Assembly: GCF_963678635.1 (NCBI RefSeq)
Contig: NC_087066.1
Span: 44,689,624 to 44,753,623 of the forward strand
Length of the DNA stretch: 64,000 nt
Reading direction: 5' to 3'
From: Symsagittifera roscoffensis
Taxonomy: Eukaryota > Xenacoelomorpha > Acoela > Convolutidae
The translations under genes and the position numbers were made by a program. Of this stretch, positions 52,300 to 64,000 are shown piece after piece. The notes under the pieces are model-generated. The model ran no database searches and was not told where the DNA came from. It saw only the letters and a program-made list of their open reading frames with translations. Each line of letters opens with the position of its first letter. Within the stretch, counting starts at the first letter, position 1.

Positions 52300-54068
52300 T
52301 TCTCCAGAACTCTCACTTTTTAAGAATTAGGCTAATTAAGATTATAAGAAAGTCAAATGAAACTATAAAACAAAACTGCACAATGGAATTATAAACAATC
52401 GAGGAAACTTTGAGCACAACTATTAACCATCGCAATAAAAACCAGAGAAGAAAAATCAAAAAAAAACTAATGAATAAAAGTCATAAGGCAATTTTAGGCA
52501 AACAGATAAAGTAATTTACCTCGCTAAAGTAAGCGCCCACGAAAAAAAGGAACTAGCAATCAGTTTTTGGTCTGAAAAAATTTCAAAAAATATCAAAAAT
52601 TCCCGAACAAGGATTTCAAAATTTTACTCAGAGAAAAAACCGTAAAAATACATAGATGGCCAGTTAAGTGGATTTTTGGGACAATCAACGAAAATGTTAT
52701 AGGAAACAACTAAAGATTTGGAATGAAAACGACCTTTCTTTCAGAATGGACTCCTCGTTTTGCAAGTTTTATAAGATTGACAGTCTGCTTTAGAGTGTTC
52801 ATGTGGGTATCAAAACCAAATAGGGAATTTCTCCTAAGCAGATTGAGTTTTACCGTTTACGCTTTACGCCTTGGCGTTTTCGTCACTAGCCAAGGTTTTT
52901 CTTGCAAGATAAACATTGAATACACAAGCAAAGCTTGTGTGATAGTATGAAATCTCTTTTTTTCCCACCAAAGTTGCGAATATTAGCGTTCACTTTAAAA
53001 AAGGTTGAAGTTGATCAATAACAAGATGATATGTACAGCCAGTTTTAACAATTTTAAGGATACTAAAACTTTTGTATTACAAATAAAATTCAAGCCATCA
53101 TGGTTCTGTAGCGTAGAGATAGGGAGGGAGACCCGAAACACAATAAGATATTCGAGCCTGGACAGGGTCGGATGTTTTTAATTAACTTTTTCGTATACTA
53201 GTTAAATTGCATCCGCTGTAAAAATTGAAGCATTCTTGTTCAAAATGACTGGTACTGCTAATGCGTTATAATTAGCCTGCGTCACTTAGCAGTTATATAG
53301 ATTCATATTTGGCGTGCATCCCATAAGAAGTTTTGTAGACTGAAAGTGTTATCCATTCAGTTTTTCCCAGAAGCGTTATCGGTCATATTTTTGCTTGTTT
53401 ATGCGAAGTGCAACTTCACCTCTGTCTTAAAAAAAACCATAGAGTACAAAAAACAACAATTTTTTTGGAAGTCAACACATAGATTTCGTGCAGAGGCCGA
53501 AATAGTAATCAATCTTGAAGCAAGCATCTATCAGCGATTAATGCGTACGTACAGCCCGTTAGCTTGAACAAGCTCAGTGATTCGTAAACTTTTTTTGACT
53601 TTTTTGGGTTTATTTTGAAAAATGCTTCTGAGGCCACTGAACACGTTATTTTTAGTGACTAGTGACTCTACTCTCACTGAAAATAAACCAACTTGACGTT
53701 CTTCTAGCCTTATCTGCCAATTGTTGTCTTGAAAAGACTCCAGAAGATGAATTTTATAAAAAAAATAATTTTCAGTTTAAGTTAACGATATTAGGTTTCG
53801 TGGAGATACCCATGTGTCAAGCCATCCCAAGTCCAACAGTCTCTGTTATAGTTTAAAAATCTTGAAGAATCCTGGTTAAATCTAGGAGAAAATCTTGGCT
53901 GTTTTGACAAGTTCCTGCCCAAGAATCTTGGAAGACATCAAAGATCCTTTAAGAAATAACAAAAAATCTTGAAGATAAAAACAAAGATAGCAAACTGTTT
54001 TGACAATTTGAAAAGAAGATGGGCGATTTTATGAGAATAAATCTAATATTTCATGAAAAAAAAAATAA
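52300..54068. repeat. Tandem array unit U2 (1769 bp)
   Basis: Nearly identical to U1 over its whole length, including small features (TTCTCCAG at 52300 and 54069). High identity indicates recent tandem duplication or ongoing homogenisation. Confidence 0.87.
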
Positions 54069-56720
54069 TTCTCCAGAACTCTCACTTTTTAAGAATTAGG
54101 CTAATTAAGATTATAAGAAAGTCAAATGAAACTATAAAACAAAACTGCACAATGGAATTATAAACAATCGAGGAAACTTTGAGCACAACTATTAACCATC
54201 GCAATAAAAACCAGAGAAGAAAAATCAAAAAAAAACTAATGAATAAAAGTCATAAGGCAATTTTAGGCAAACAGATAAAGTAATTTACCTCGCTAAAATA
54301 AGCGCCCACGAAAAAAAGGAACTAGCAATCAGTTTTTGGTCTGAAAAAATTTCAAAAAATATCAAAAATTCCCGAACAAGGATTTCAAAATTTTACTCAG
54401 AGAAAAAACCGTAAAAATACATAGATGGCCAGTTAAGTGGATTTTTGGGACAATCAACGAAAATGTTATAGGAAACAACTAAAGATTTGGAATGAAAACG
54501 ACCTTTCTTTCAGAATGGACTCCTCGTTTTGCAAGTTTTATAAGATTGACAGTCTGCTTTAGAGTGTTCATGTGGGTGTCAAAACCAAATAGTGAATTTC
54601 TCCTAAGCAGATTGAGTTTTATCAGTATATAGATTGAGTAGCAGTTTTATTGAGTAGCAGTAGATAGATAGCTGTAGATTGAGTAGCAGTTATATAGATT
54701 CATATTTGGCGTGCATCCCTTAAGAAATTTTGTAGACTGAAAGTGTTATTCATTCAGTTTTTCCCAGAAGCGTTATCGGTCACATTTTTGCTTGCTTATG
54801 CGAAGTGCAACTTCACCTCTGTCTTAAGAAAAACCATAGAGTACAAGAAACAACAATTTTTTTGTTGTTGCTGGCCACTGTTTATCTAGCTAGATATACA
54901 TCATTCGAAATAACAAACTTTTATTTAAAAAAATAATTTTCAGTTGAAGTTAATGAAGTTAACGTAATTAGGTTTCGCGGAGATACCCATGTTTCAAGCC
55001 ATCCCAAGTCCAACAGTCTTTGATATATTTTAAAAATCTTGAAGAAAATCTTGGCTGTTTTGGCAAGTTTTTGCCAAAGAATCTTGGAAGACATCAAAAA
55101 TCCTTCGAGAAATATCAAAAATCTTGAAAAGAAAAACAAAGATAGCAAACTATTTTGACAATTTGAAAAGAAGATGGGCGATTTTTTTTTTTTTATAATT
55201 TTGGGCCTTTTTTTTAGGATAAGTCTAATATTTCATGAAAAAAAAAATAATTCTCCAGAACTCTCACTTTTTAAAAATTAGGCTAATTAAGATTATAAGA
55301 AAGTCAAATGAAACTATAAAACAAAACTGCACAATGGAATTAGAAACAATCGAGGAAACTTTGAGCACAACTATTAACCATCACAATAAAAACCAGAGAA
55401 GAAAAATCAAAAAAAAAACTAATGAATAAAAGTCATAAGGCAATTTTAGGCAAACAGATAAAGTAATTTACCTCGCTAAAATAAGCGCCCACGAAAAAAA
55501 GGAACTAGCAATTAGTTTTTGGTCTGAAAAAATTTCAAAAAATATCAAAAATTCCCGAACAAGGATTTCAAAATTTTACTCAGAGAAAAAACCGTAAAAA
55601 TACATAGATGGCCATTTAAGTGGATATTTGGGACAATCAACGAAAATGTTATAGGAAACAACTAAAGATTTGGAATGAAAACGACCTTCCTTTCAGAATG
55701 GACTCCTCGTTTTGCAAGTTTTATAAGATTGACAGTCTGCTTTAGAGTGTTCATGTGGGTATCAAAACCAAATAGGGAATTTCTCCTAAACAGATTGAGT
55801 TTTACCGTTTACGCTTTACGCCTTTGCGCTTTCGTCACTAGCCAAGATTTTTCTTGCAAGATAAACATTGAATACACAAGCAAAGCTTGTGTGATAGTAT
55901 GAAATATCTTTTTTCCCACCTAAGTCGCGAATATTAGCGTTCACTTTAAAAAGGTTGAAGTTGATCAATAACAAGATGACATGTACAGCCAGTTTTAACA
56001 ATTTGAAGGATATTAAAACTTTTGTATTACAAATAAAATTCAAGACATCATGGATCTGTAGCGTAGAGTTAGGGAGAGAGACCCGAAACACAATAAGATA
56101 TTCGAGCCTGGACAGGGTCGGATGTTTTTAATTAACTTTTTCGTATACTAGTTAAATTGCATCCGCTGTAAAAATTGAGGCATTATTGTTCAAAATGACT
56201 GGTACTGCTAATGCGTTATAATTGGCCTGCAACACTTAGCAGTTATATAGATTCATATTTGGCGTGCATCCCATAAGAAATTTTGTAGACTGAAAGTGTT
56301 ATCCATTCAGTTTTTCCCAGAAGCGTTATCGGTCATATTTTTGCTTGTTTATGCGAAGTGCAACTTCACCTCTGTCTTAAAAAAAACCATAGAGTACAAA
56401 AAACAACAATTTTTTTGAAAGTCAACACATAGATTTCGTGCAGAGGCCGAAATAGTAATCAATCTTGAAGCAAGCATCTATCAGCGATTAATGCGTACGT
56501 ACAGCCCGTTAGCTTGAACAAGCTCAGTGATTCGTAAACTTTTTTTGACTTTTTTGGGTTTATTTTGAAAAATGCTTCTGAGGCCACTGAACACGTTATT
56601 TTTAGTGACTAGTGACTCTACTCTCACTGAAAATAAACCAACTTGACGTTCTTCTAGCCTTATCTGCCAATTGTTGTCTTGAAAAGACTCCAGAAGATGA
56701 ATTTAGTCTCGCATTATCTT
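54069..56720. repeat. Tandem array units U3 (truncated, 1182 bp) and U4
   Basis: U3 runs from 54069 to 55250 and carries an internal deletion near 54620-54690, with a small 'attgagtagcagt' local repeat at the junction. U4 starts at 55251 and runs to about 56705, where homology to the array ends. U4 differs from U1/U2 by scattered substitutions, so U1 and U2 are the youngest pair. Confidence 0.8.
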
Positions 56721-59700
56721 GAAAGATGAACACAATATTCATGAGTTTTGCAAGATCTTGCCAAATACAAATTGTCTATTGGCTAGAAGTGCAATTAACT
56801 AGAGCAAAACACGTTTTTATATATACTTTTTCTCATTTCACAACTTTTTGGCTCGTAGAAGTTTTTTTTTGGGATAGACAGGAAAAATAGGCCACATTCT
56901 GATATTACAATTCCTTAAATTGAATTGTTTTTTGTTCTCGCATGTTTTTCGTGATTTATTGAACTTTTAGTGCACTTCGATTGCAATGCAATTTCTCCAG
57001 TGCAATTTCACTTCTCTGTAAAAAACTATAGATTTAAAAAAAAAAAACATTTTTTTTGGAAGTTAACACATAGTATTCGTCGAGTTTCCCAAATAGCAAG
57101 CAATCTTGAAGGAAGCACTTATAAGCGATTCATGCGTACGTACATCCGATAGCTTAGACATGGTCACTGATTCCTCGCTAGTCCGGGTTTTTTTTAAAGA
57201 AAAAGCTCTTGAGGCCATTGAACACGATATAATTAATGACTAGGGTCAGAACTCACTCCTAATTCATTGAAAAATAAGCAACTTGACGTTCTGCTAGCAA
57301 TGTCCAATTGTTGTCATGTAAATTATTATTTTCCAAGGTGAAAACAATTTGCATAAGTTTTGCATGATCTTGCAAACTTAACAGTGTTTTTTGACTAGGA
57401 GTGCAATTCGCAGGAGTACATTTTTAAATTATTTTGAGAAGATCAAACCAAAGTGTTACAAGTTATTTTTTTGCCAGTCATGATACAAGTTAACGGCAAT
57501 CCAGGCTTGCTTCTACAGCAAAACACGTTTTTAAATAACTTTTTTCTTATTTCACAAACTTTTGGCTAATTTGGGACTAACAAATGGGAAGATAAAAGTT
57601 GGTTAGAGTATTATCAGCCTTTGTATGGTGCAATTTATCTTGCAAAATTTTGAACCAGAATTACATCCTCACTCTTCAGCGAGTTTGAAAAGTTGGATTT
57701 GAGTTCATGTTATCTTGTTATTTTAAATGAGTGATATCGACGCTCGTTCAGCTCAAAAGGCCCTGAAATTTCGATAAACCACGAAAAACATGCGTGAACA
57801 AAAATCAATCAAATTCAATGAAATTTATTATCAAATTTTGGCGAATTTTTGATGCCTATTGCTCAAAAAGTTGTTTCAGCGAACCAAATGCTTGTAAAAT
57901 GAGAGTTCGCTCTTAGAAAAACAAGTTTTGAAAATACCCTTTGATACTTGTTATAAAAATTTATGACATCATAAAACGGTAATTTATGTATACCCGTCTG
58001 GCTTAAAACGTCAGTTTTTTTGTTCACATGTACCTACTAATGTGAACGTGCCACAAATTTTTTAAGTTTCTGTCTGAAACTTTGTCTCAATTTTATTCTT
58101 CTCACAAGTTGAAGCCGCCTATTCTATTAATTGGTGAATATTTTAGCAAACCAAAAACTCTGTTCAATACACCTGTCCATCAACCAATTTTTTTTTCATA
58201 TTTGTACAGTAACCATGTGTTAATTTATTGCTTAAAGACAATATTTGTTTTCATACTGTTTTCCTTTTTGCGAGGTTGATTATTTTCTTGAACAGATCAA
58301 TTTTTCTAGTCAGCAATTCAAAATAATGAGTGATCACGCAGAAAAAATACTGTTATTCAATAGTTTATTGCGACATTCGTCAAACTTTTTTCTCACGAAG
58401 CAACTTGTACACCGAAGTTTATTTATTGAGTTACAGCTCTCTAATTCACAATGATGAAAGTTGCCTCGATAACTGAAGGGGTAGCTGGTTGCCAGATTTA
58501 CATCGAGCGATTTCCGCAATCCATTTTTTGCGGCCGGATCATCGATGTTTTCTGTGCAACAACTCGTCTAACAAAATCACTGCTTCATTTTTTCACTTGA
58601 CAATTTGTCAACTAAAATCGAGCATCCGTCATTGTAAAATCATGGATCGACGTGGGCTCTGCCAAACTGAAGGTTTTCTTCTCAGAAAAACATGATTATT
58701 GGCTGATCGCTTCTCCGTGTAATTTTTTTTCTGTTTAACTGGCGGATTTATAATTAGGTGGAATTATCAGAGATAGTATGGCTGTCTTCAAAAATCGTAT
58801 TGTTGTATTTCCTTAAACCTGCCTGCAGAAAAATAGAATTCAAACTTATTTTCGAAAAACATGATTTTGTACTTTTTAATTTAAAAGATAAGATGATTTT
58901 TTTGACAATTTTTTGAGAATAAGAAATTGAGAGGTCTTCATGCGTTATATATTCAAAAATCAAGATTTTTTGGCCAACAACTTTGGCAAAAAAAAAATGA
59001 TTTTTACTTATTATTTTGATTTTAACCATTTTTTCTTTCGCGAAATGAGTACTAACCCTAAATTTAGTTTTTGAAATGAGAAAATTTCTAATTTATCCGT
59101 CCATTAAAGGATTGATGGTTTGCTATTTCTTTTATGAAAATTGCAAAACTCAGTTTTTTTTGCAAAATTATAGAAACAAAATTTAACTCAGTTTTATGAC
59201 ATCTAAAAATTTTCAAGCCTGAGCACCGGCATTTAATTTGTGTTGCAAGTGATGCAAAGCTAAATTTCAAAACTTTCGTGTTAAAAAAATGTCCAGGCTT
59301 CTGTCATTAAAAAAAAAATTGTCGAGCTGGAGTCAGGGTGAAAGTTTTTGTTTGAATTCGTTCTGTCTTCAGACCAATCTTCTCGTTGCACAACTCGTTT
59401 TACATGACTCATCTCTACAAGAAAAAACTGAGTGACTAAACAACAAACAAAACTACGTATAATAACAATCTCGTAGTTTTGTTGGCCAATTGTTATGTTT
59501 ATACCAGTTTCATATCAAAAAATTAAAGCTGTTTAATTAATGAACACTGTGTATTGAACAAGTTTTATTATTCAGACTTTCGAAAAAAAAAGTGATAAGT
59601 TATTTCAGATCGAGATGGTTAGATTTTCATTTTTTAATTGGCTGTTAGTAGCATGCTGTAAAGTTATGAGTGTTTGAAACAAGCAATATATTGCATTCAG

Positions 59701-60200
59701 ATAACACGAAATGTGCGAATTAATTCGCCTCAAAACCATTCCGAGTTGATTTAGTAGATGCAAAAAATGTCACTTTGTTGTTTACTTTGCTTGAGGAGAC
59801 TTTCAAATATCTAAGTTTTTTTATTTTTTGAAACTTTTAGCAAAAAAAAATGTAAGCAAGAGTTCTCTAAAAACCTTAGGAGACACAACATTCAAAGCTT
59901 CAACCTGATTCAAGCAGCTCTCTTCCTTTAGGAAATGAATAGGTCTACTGCAATTGCTACAGATTTTTCCCCTATCTTCCAGAAATAATTATTCAAAAAA
60001 TTTGCGAGCTTCTTATTTCTTCATTAGATTCCAACAAACTTGAATACGTTCTTGCCTTCAGATCAACAAGTTTACATTTATACCACACTATTAACAACTG
60101 TTCACTGAAACTTACCTATTTCATTTTATTACCCAGATTTTTAAATAGTGGCGAAAAACTTAAACAACAATATTTTCTCAGCCATTTAAAAACTCAACTA
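56721..60200. other. Diverged array tail, then gene-free DNA
   Basis: 57050-57360 is an older, diverged copy of the array's last 350 bp (aacacatag, atgcgtacgtaca, acttgacgttct). From 57400 to 60200 I see only AT-rich sequence without a supportable gene. Confidence 0.5.
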
Positions 60201-60220
60201 ACTGGAATTTTGATCAACTT

Positions 60221-61370
60221 TTGATTGACTCGACATTGTACTGCTATAGCACCATTCAGCAGGAAAAACAGCAGGATGCTTTAAAGCAATATTTTGAACA
60301 ACAAAAATTTTTAATTTGCAACCAATTCTACAAATTATTTGATGTAAAACTGAAGTCTGTTTTGTTATCTTTACGTTATCCCTCACCTGATACAATACCA
60401 AAAGTCATTCAATTTACTGATGATATTTTTGAAAAAAGGGGACATCTCAGGCTACAACAATTGCCTTGAGCATCAGTATAATGTTTGGCCGTGAACTGGC
60501 CACCATCAAAGGTAGATATGCGCATCATGTCAAAAAACTGACAATCACTCAGAAGCAGTTATATCAATTTGACTTTGTACATAAAATCGTCAAGATGTTT
60601 CCGAATGTCGAGGATCTGGCTGTGATGAGTACTTGTCCTAGTTCACACACGTTTAAAACAAAGATTCTCAACGAAATGCCAAAAATTGTTTCATTCAAGT
60701 CTAATATAGTGGAGTTGGCAACTTCGACAACTTCGAATAGTCGAACCTTAGACCAAATCAAAACACTTCAATTGAAATTTCGACATGGAAACGCAGCGTC
60801 AATCACTAAGCTTCTAAATACTAATTTTCCTAACCTAGAAAACCTTATGCTTTCCAGTTTCTTGGAAAACGTACAAACAAATGAAACACCTCTGTTTAAA
60901 AATTCGGAAAACTTGCGAACTCTCAAAGCCAACTTAAATTTTCTATCTCGTATTTACACACCAAACCTTTCGAAATTGGAAGAACTTTGTATTTTTATGA
61001 TGCATTTAATGCGCAACTGTTGAATAACTTCTTCAGTTCTTCAGACTTATCGGCGCTGAGGATACTTAAAATTGAAAAAGAACAATCCATTGTGATCAAC
61101 TTTGAGAACCTATGGAAAATAACCATTGACATTCTTCGAAAAATAAAACATCTCAAAGTTTTGATTATCCGAGGAAACGATTTTCGATCATTTGTGCCGG
61201 CTCTTCTGCGAAGACCTCAAAATATTGGACCTGAGTTGCTGTACTTTAATTTCTTCGAGAGAATATTAACAAATCAGTTAGATCTGGCCACGATTAGAAG
61301 ACTCGATGAGCTGGACTCTGAATATAAATGGAACTTACGATCGTCAAATCGTGTCGCTGGTGGTATGTAA
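60221..61370 (+). pseudogene. Leucine-rich-repeat-like host protein (frameshifted)
   Basis: The main frame from 60466 has irregular leucine-rich units: VKKLTITQKQLYQFDFVHKI, FPNVEDLAVM, IKTLQLKFRHGNAASITKLL, FPNLENLMLSS and LRTLKANLNF. A one-base frame change near 60985-61010 is needed to continue into LSALRILKIEKEQ, LKVLIIRGNDFRSFVPALL and ELLYFNFFERIL. The last codons run into GTGGTATGTAAAG, a good splice donor, so more exons may follow. The upstream frame 60221-60469 may be a 5' exon. It resembles FBXL-type proteins, but I see no clear F-box. It is either a real gene with a sequencing or splicing discontinuity, or a pseudogene. Confidence 0.55.
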
Positions 61371-61615
61371 AGGACCAGTTTTATCAAAGGGTTAATCAAA
61401 CATAGAATAGTTTTCTTAAGTTTTGTATATTACTTCAAATTCAATGTTGTAGATATTGTACCTAATGAAAGTTAACTCTGCCTTCTCTTCATAAACCGAT
61501 AAATTGATGTAAAAAAATATGTTGAAAATTAAGAAATGTAAGAGTTAAGCTTCGCCGGTGGAATAGTTTCCTTCATTTGTAGAGTTTCGCTATCTTTTTT
61601 ACTGGCTCTGGAAAA

Positions 61616-61813
61616 ATGGATAAAACACTAATCGCAACAAGAGATTTATTTTACTTTAATTTCCTCGAGATAGTTTTCAAAAATCTGTGTGATCAGTTGA
61701 AAATTAGAAGAATGGATCAGCTGGGCACTAAAACTAAGCGGGGTTTACGATCCTCAAAATGTGTCCGTGGCCATCAACGAGACGAGTTTACCTTGTTAGA
61801 TTCAATCTGGTAA
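61616..61813 (+). pseudogene. Partial duplicate of the leucine-rich gene's 3' end
   Basis: LFYFNFLEIVFKNLCDQLKI, then MDQLGTKTKRGLRSSKCV parallels the end of the upstream gene (LLYFNFFERIL, LDELDSEYKWNLRSSNRV). It is a short tandem copy of one exon, diverged; independent function is unlikely. Confidence 0.6.
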
Positions 61814-62770
61814 AATATGCGTCTCTGATACGTTAACTCTACCCTCAGACACTGTCCGTGAAACAGTAATTTGATGTTAGATAAACTGATGAAATAAAAT
61901 ATCCATGGTTAACCAGAAGAAAAATTTACTTCGCTCATTTGCAAACAAAATGGATAGTTACCTAGTAAAAATAGACAACCTAGTAGACAACAAGGCCAGT
62001 AAGCAGTCGTATTTTACGATTCTCTTCATGAGGCAAATTAAATTCTTCGTATATATCAAAGTTCTGAGCAAAGTTCAGACTTTGACGAGAATTAAGTGAA
62101 GGTTGTCTGCTTGAACTTTGCACTGATAAAGTGATGTAATTACAATTGCTTTGTGTAACCAGATAAATCACACTTTTGAGCTGAGTTGAGGACTGCATTT
62201 TTCTAACTATTTTTCCGAAAATTTTATGTGCCAGGAAAAATTTAGTTTTGTCATTTGTCAAAATATCTAATTGTTAATTGATATAACAATTCCGGAAAAC
62301 ACTTAATTACGGACTATACACCAGAGTCCGGAAGAAACTTAATTAAATTAACAGATTCCAAAAGAGTCCATGACACCTAAAAAAGTAACGCCTCTAGGAA
62401 AATTGTTAGCCAACCATTTTTAGCATTCATGCAGCAAAACTTTGCAGCATTTTCCATAAATCATAAGCAAAGCGTTGCGAACTAGTCGATACAATACTAG
62501 CAGGAAGTCAAAAATCATTCATTTAGAGGCACATGTCGTTAAGGCAACCTACCTAAGCATTAAGAAAATTTGCAACTCGAATGTTCTATGTTCCTTTTAG
62601 AGTAGCTAGCCAACAAACCACGCAACATGAAGTATTATGACAATATAAAAAATGCAGCAACCTTTTCAACCGAATAAAATTTTAATGAAAACGTTCCAAA
62701 CAAAAACCAGAAAACGGCCAGAAGCAGCTAAAAGTGAAAAAAGTAACAGATAGAAATAAGTCTCGAATTA
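61814..62770. other. No gene seen
   Basis: AT-rich intergenic sequence. Confidence 0.4.
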
Positions 62771-62774
62771 TCAA

Positions 62775-62860
62775 AACTTCTATTATAAGTCGGATTCGAA
62801 GCTGGAACCTCGAGATTTGGGTTCTCACAATTTTACATCAGCGCCACGGGCCATTGCGTA
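62775..62860 (-). repeat. tRNA-like SINE head (tentative)
   Basis: On the minus strand, GGCCCGTGGCGCTGATG is followed, about 30 bp later, by GGTTCCAGCTTCGAATCC, which resembles a pol III B box. The A-box spacing is poor and no tail is defined, so it is a weak call. Confidence 0.3.
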
Positions 62861-62869
62861 TTTGAGAAA

Positions 62870-64000
62870 ACCAGCCAACGAATGAGGCTACTATAGATGC
62901 TAATATTTTCGCAATGCTATGTAGTGTTAACTGCGGCATTGAACATCCTATAAGTAGCTTAGAAATCTTACGTCCTTCTCTTTGTCGTCCTTCCATCACG
63001 CTCGCTGGACTAACGGCAATCACTAACCAAAAATAAAGCAGAAAACAGATGTAATGGTATTTTCAATAATGCAGATCGTGAAAAAATGCCAAAAGAGAAC
63101 TTTTATTTGCGAGTTAGCTCGGAAAAACTAAATTCATACTAAAACATTAGGTTCGCTAACTTCTCGTATGTAAAAAAAATGGTTCGATGTAAAATCGGAT
63201 TTCATAATCATACTACCCGAAAAAACTGCGGAAAAATAGGTAATTAAAATGCAAATATGCTGTGTACTAAGCTTTCTGTTGTACTAAGCTTTCGGCAGAG
63301 GTCTCCATGAAACGTCCAAGTGCCCGAAAACGATTTTGAAAAATGTGCTTGAAATGTCTTTTTAGTGTTCAAGTAGAATAAATACTCCAGCCAAAAAACA
63401 TTTACCCAGCATCATCTGCAAACTTAGTTCATTTACTCCATTGGTTGGAAATGCAAAATAAATATTCGTAAACCTGGCCGTACAAAAAAAACGCGTGTGT
63501 AGATATATTAAAAAGAATTAAATTCAGGCTAAGTGCTCATTTGTTATTTGGTCCCAATGTATCCTATCTCTGCCTATTACTGCTTGCTTTTAAAGCATAG
63601 CGTTTTTAAGTAAAAGTTGTTCAGTGCTACTTTGCAATTCTTGCATATAATAAAATGTCTTAATAATACCACCGAAATTTTATCACATCATATTCTTTCT
63701 CTACTGCTTAACTATTAGGGTTTTTTTCTTATCGCACATATTTTCACAATCAATACCAGCAATTAAGCCAATACAGGTACGTAATCACCCTTCATTTTGC
63801 ATTTTGCAAACCTTCTGACGGCGCACCGTGTTTGCTACTGATTTCGTCACTGTTGATGCTGCAATCGTTTTGACTGATCAAATTGGGGAGGTTTTTTCTG
63901 AGATTGGTTTTGAGGTGATCGGATTCGTTGGTTGTTTTCGGAGTCAAAAGGTTATGTCCTGATGCTTCCTTTGCCAAATGATTACTTTTCGGTTGGTTCC
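62870..64000. other. No gene seen to the right edge
   Basis: Only short open frames without motifs. A slightly more GC-balanced stretch at 63790-63980 has a 61-codon frame with no recognisable domain. Confidence 0.4.

Overview
This is AT-rich animal nuclear DNA. Three things point to a metazoan: unprocessed, intron-bearing fragments of an aromatic-amino-acid decarboxylase gene (43.2-47.0 kb), GT-AG introns inside one DNA polymerase gene, and at least three Maverick/Polinton-type (adintovirus-like) elements. I could not fix the lineage from sequence alone.

Layout. (1) 1-7634: the rightward part of a first Maverick (copy 1), cut by the left window edge. All its genes are on the minus strand: basic core-like protein, penton, integrase (interrupted by an exact 1327-bp tandem duplication), packaging ATPase, a membrane protein and four small conserved ORFs. 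(2) 8500-25744: a complete 17,245-bp Maverick (copy 2). It has terminal inverted repeats of about 0.58-0.60 kb starting AGTAGTAG and is bounded by a perfect 6-bp target-site duplication, CTTATT (8494-8499 and 25745-25750). Its minus-strand block runs outward to the left TIR: PC4-like, two small conserved proteins, DEDDh-like, membrane protein, ATPase, integrase, penton, core-like, major capsid, small membrane protein, protease. The protein-primed family-B DNA polymerase (PolB) runs on the plus strand to the right TIR. ATPase, protease and several small genes are open; PolB, capsid, penton, integrase and core gene carry nonsense and frameshift lesions. (3) 26608-36034: debris of a third, older Maverick lineage with a different, intron-containing PolB whose catalytic DTD motif is mutated, plus protease and capsid fragments. 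(4) 36.1-37.1 kb: an inverted remnant of a copy-2-like left end. (5) 37-57.4 kb: repeat-rich DNA, including decarboxylase pseudogene exons that were themselves duplicated and a near-identical 1769-bp tandem array. (6) 60.2-61.8 kb: a leucine-rich host-type gene or pseudogene and a partial copy of its 3' end. (7) The rest holds no gene that I can support.

How the genes fit. Integrase with 6-bp target duplications and TIRs gives insertion. PolB gives self-replication. Major capsid, penton, protease and FtsK/HerA-type ATPase form a virion morphogenesis set. The most notable regulatory structures are in copy 2. The divergent promoter at its centre (16970-17209) has two SRF-type CArG boxes forming a perfect 15-bp inverted repeat, with an AP-1 site beside it. 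The PolB promoter has a 60-bp tandem repeat carrying CRE (TGACGTCA) sites. A 13-bp word is shared by both promoters. This suggests two-step, host-signal-driven expression, which is an inference and not shown by experiment.
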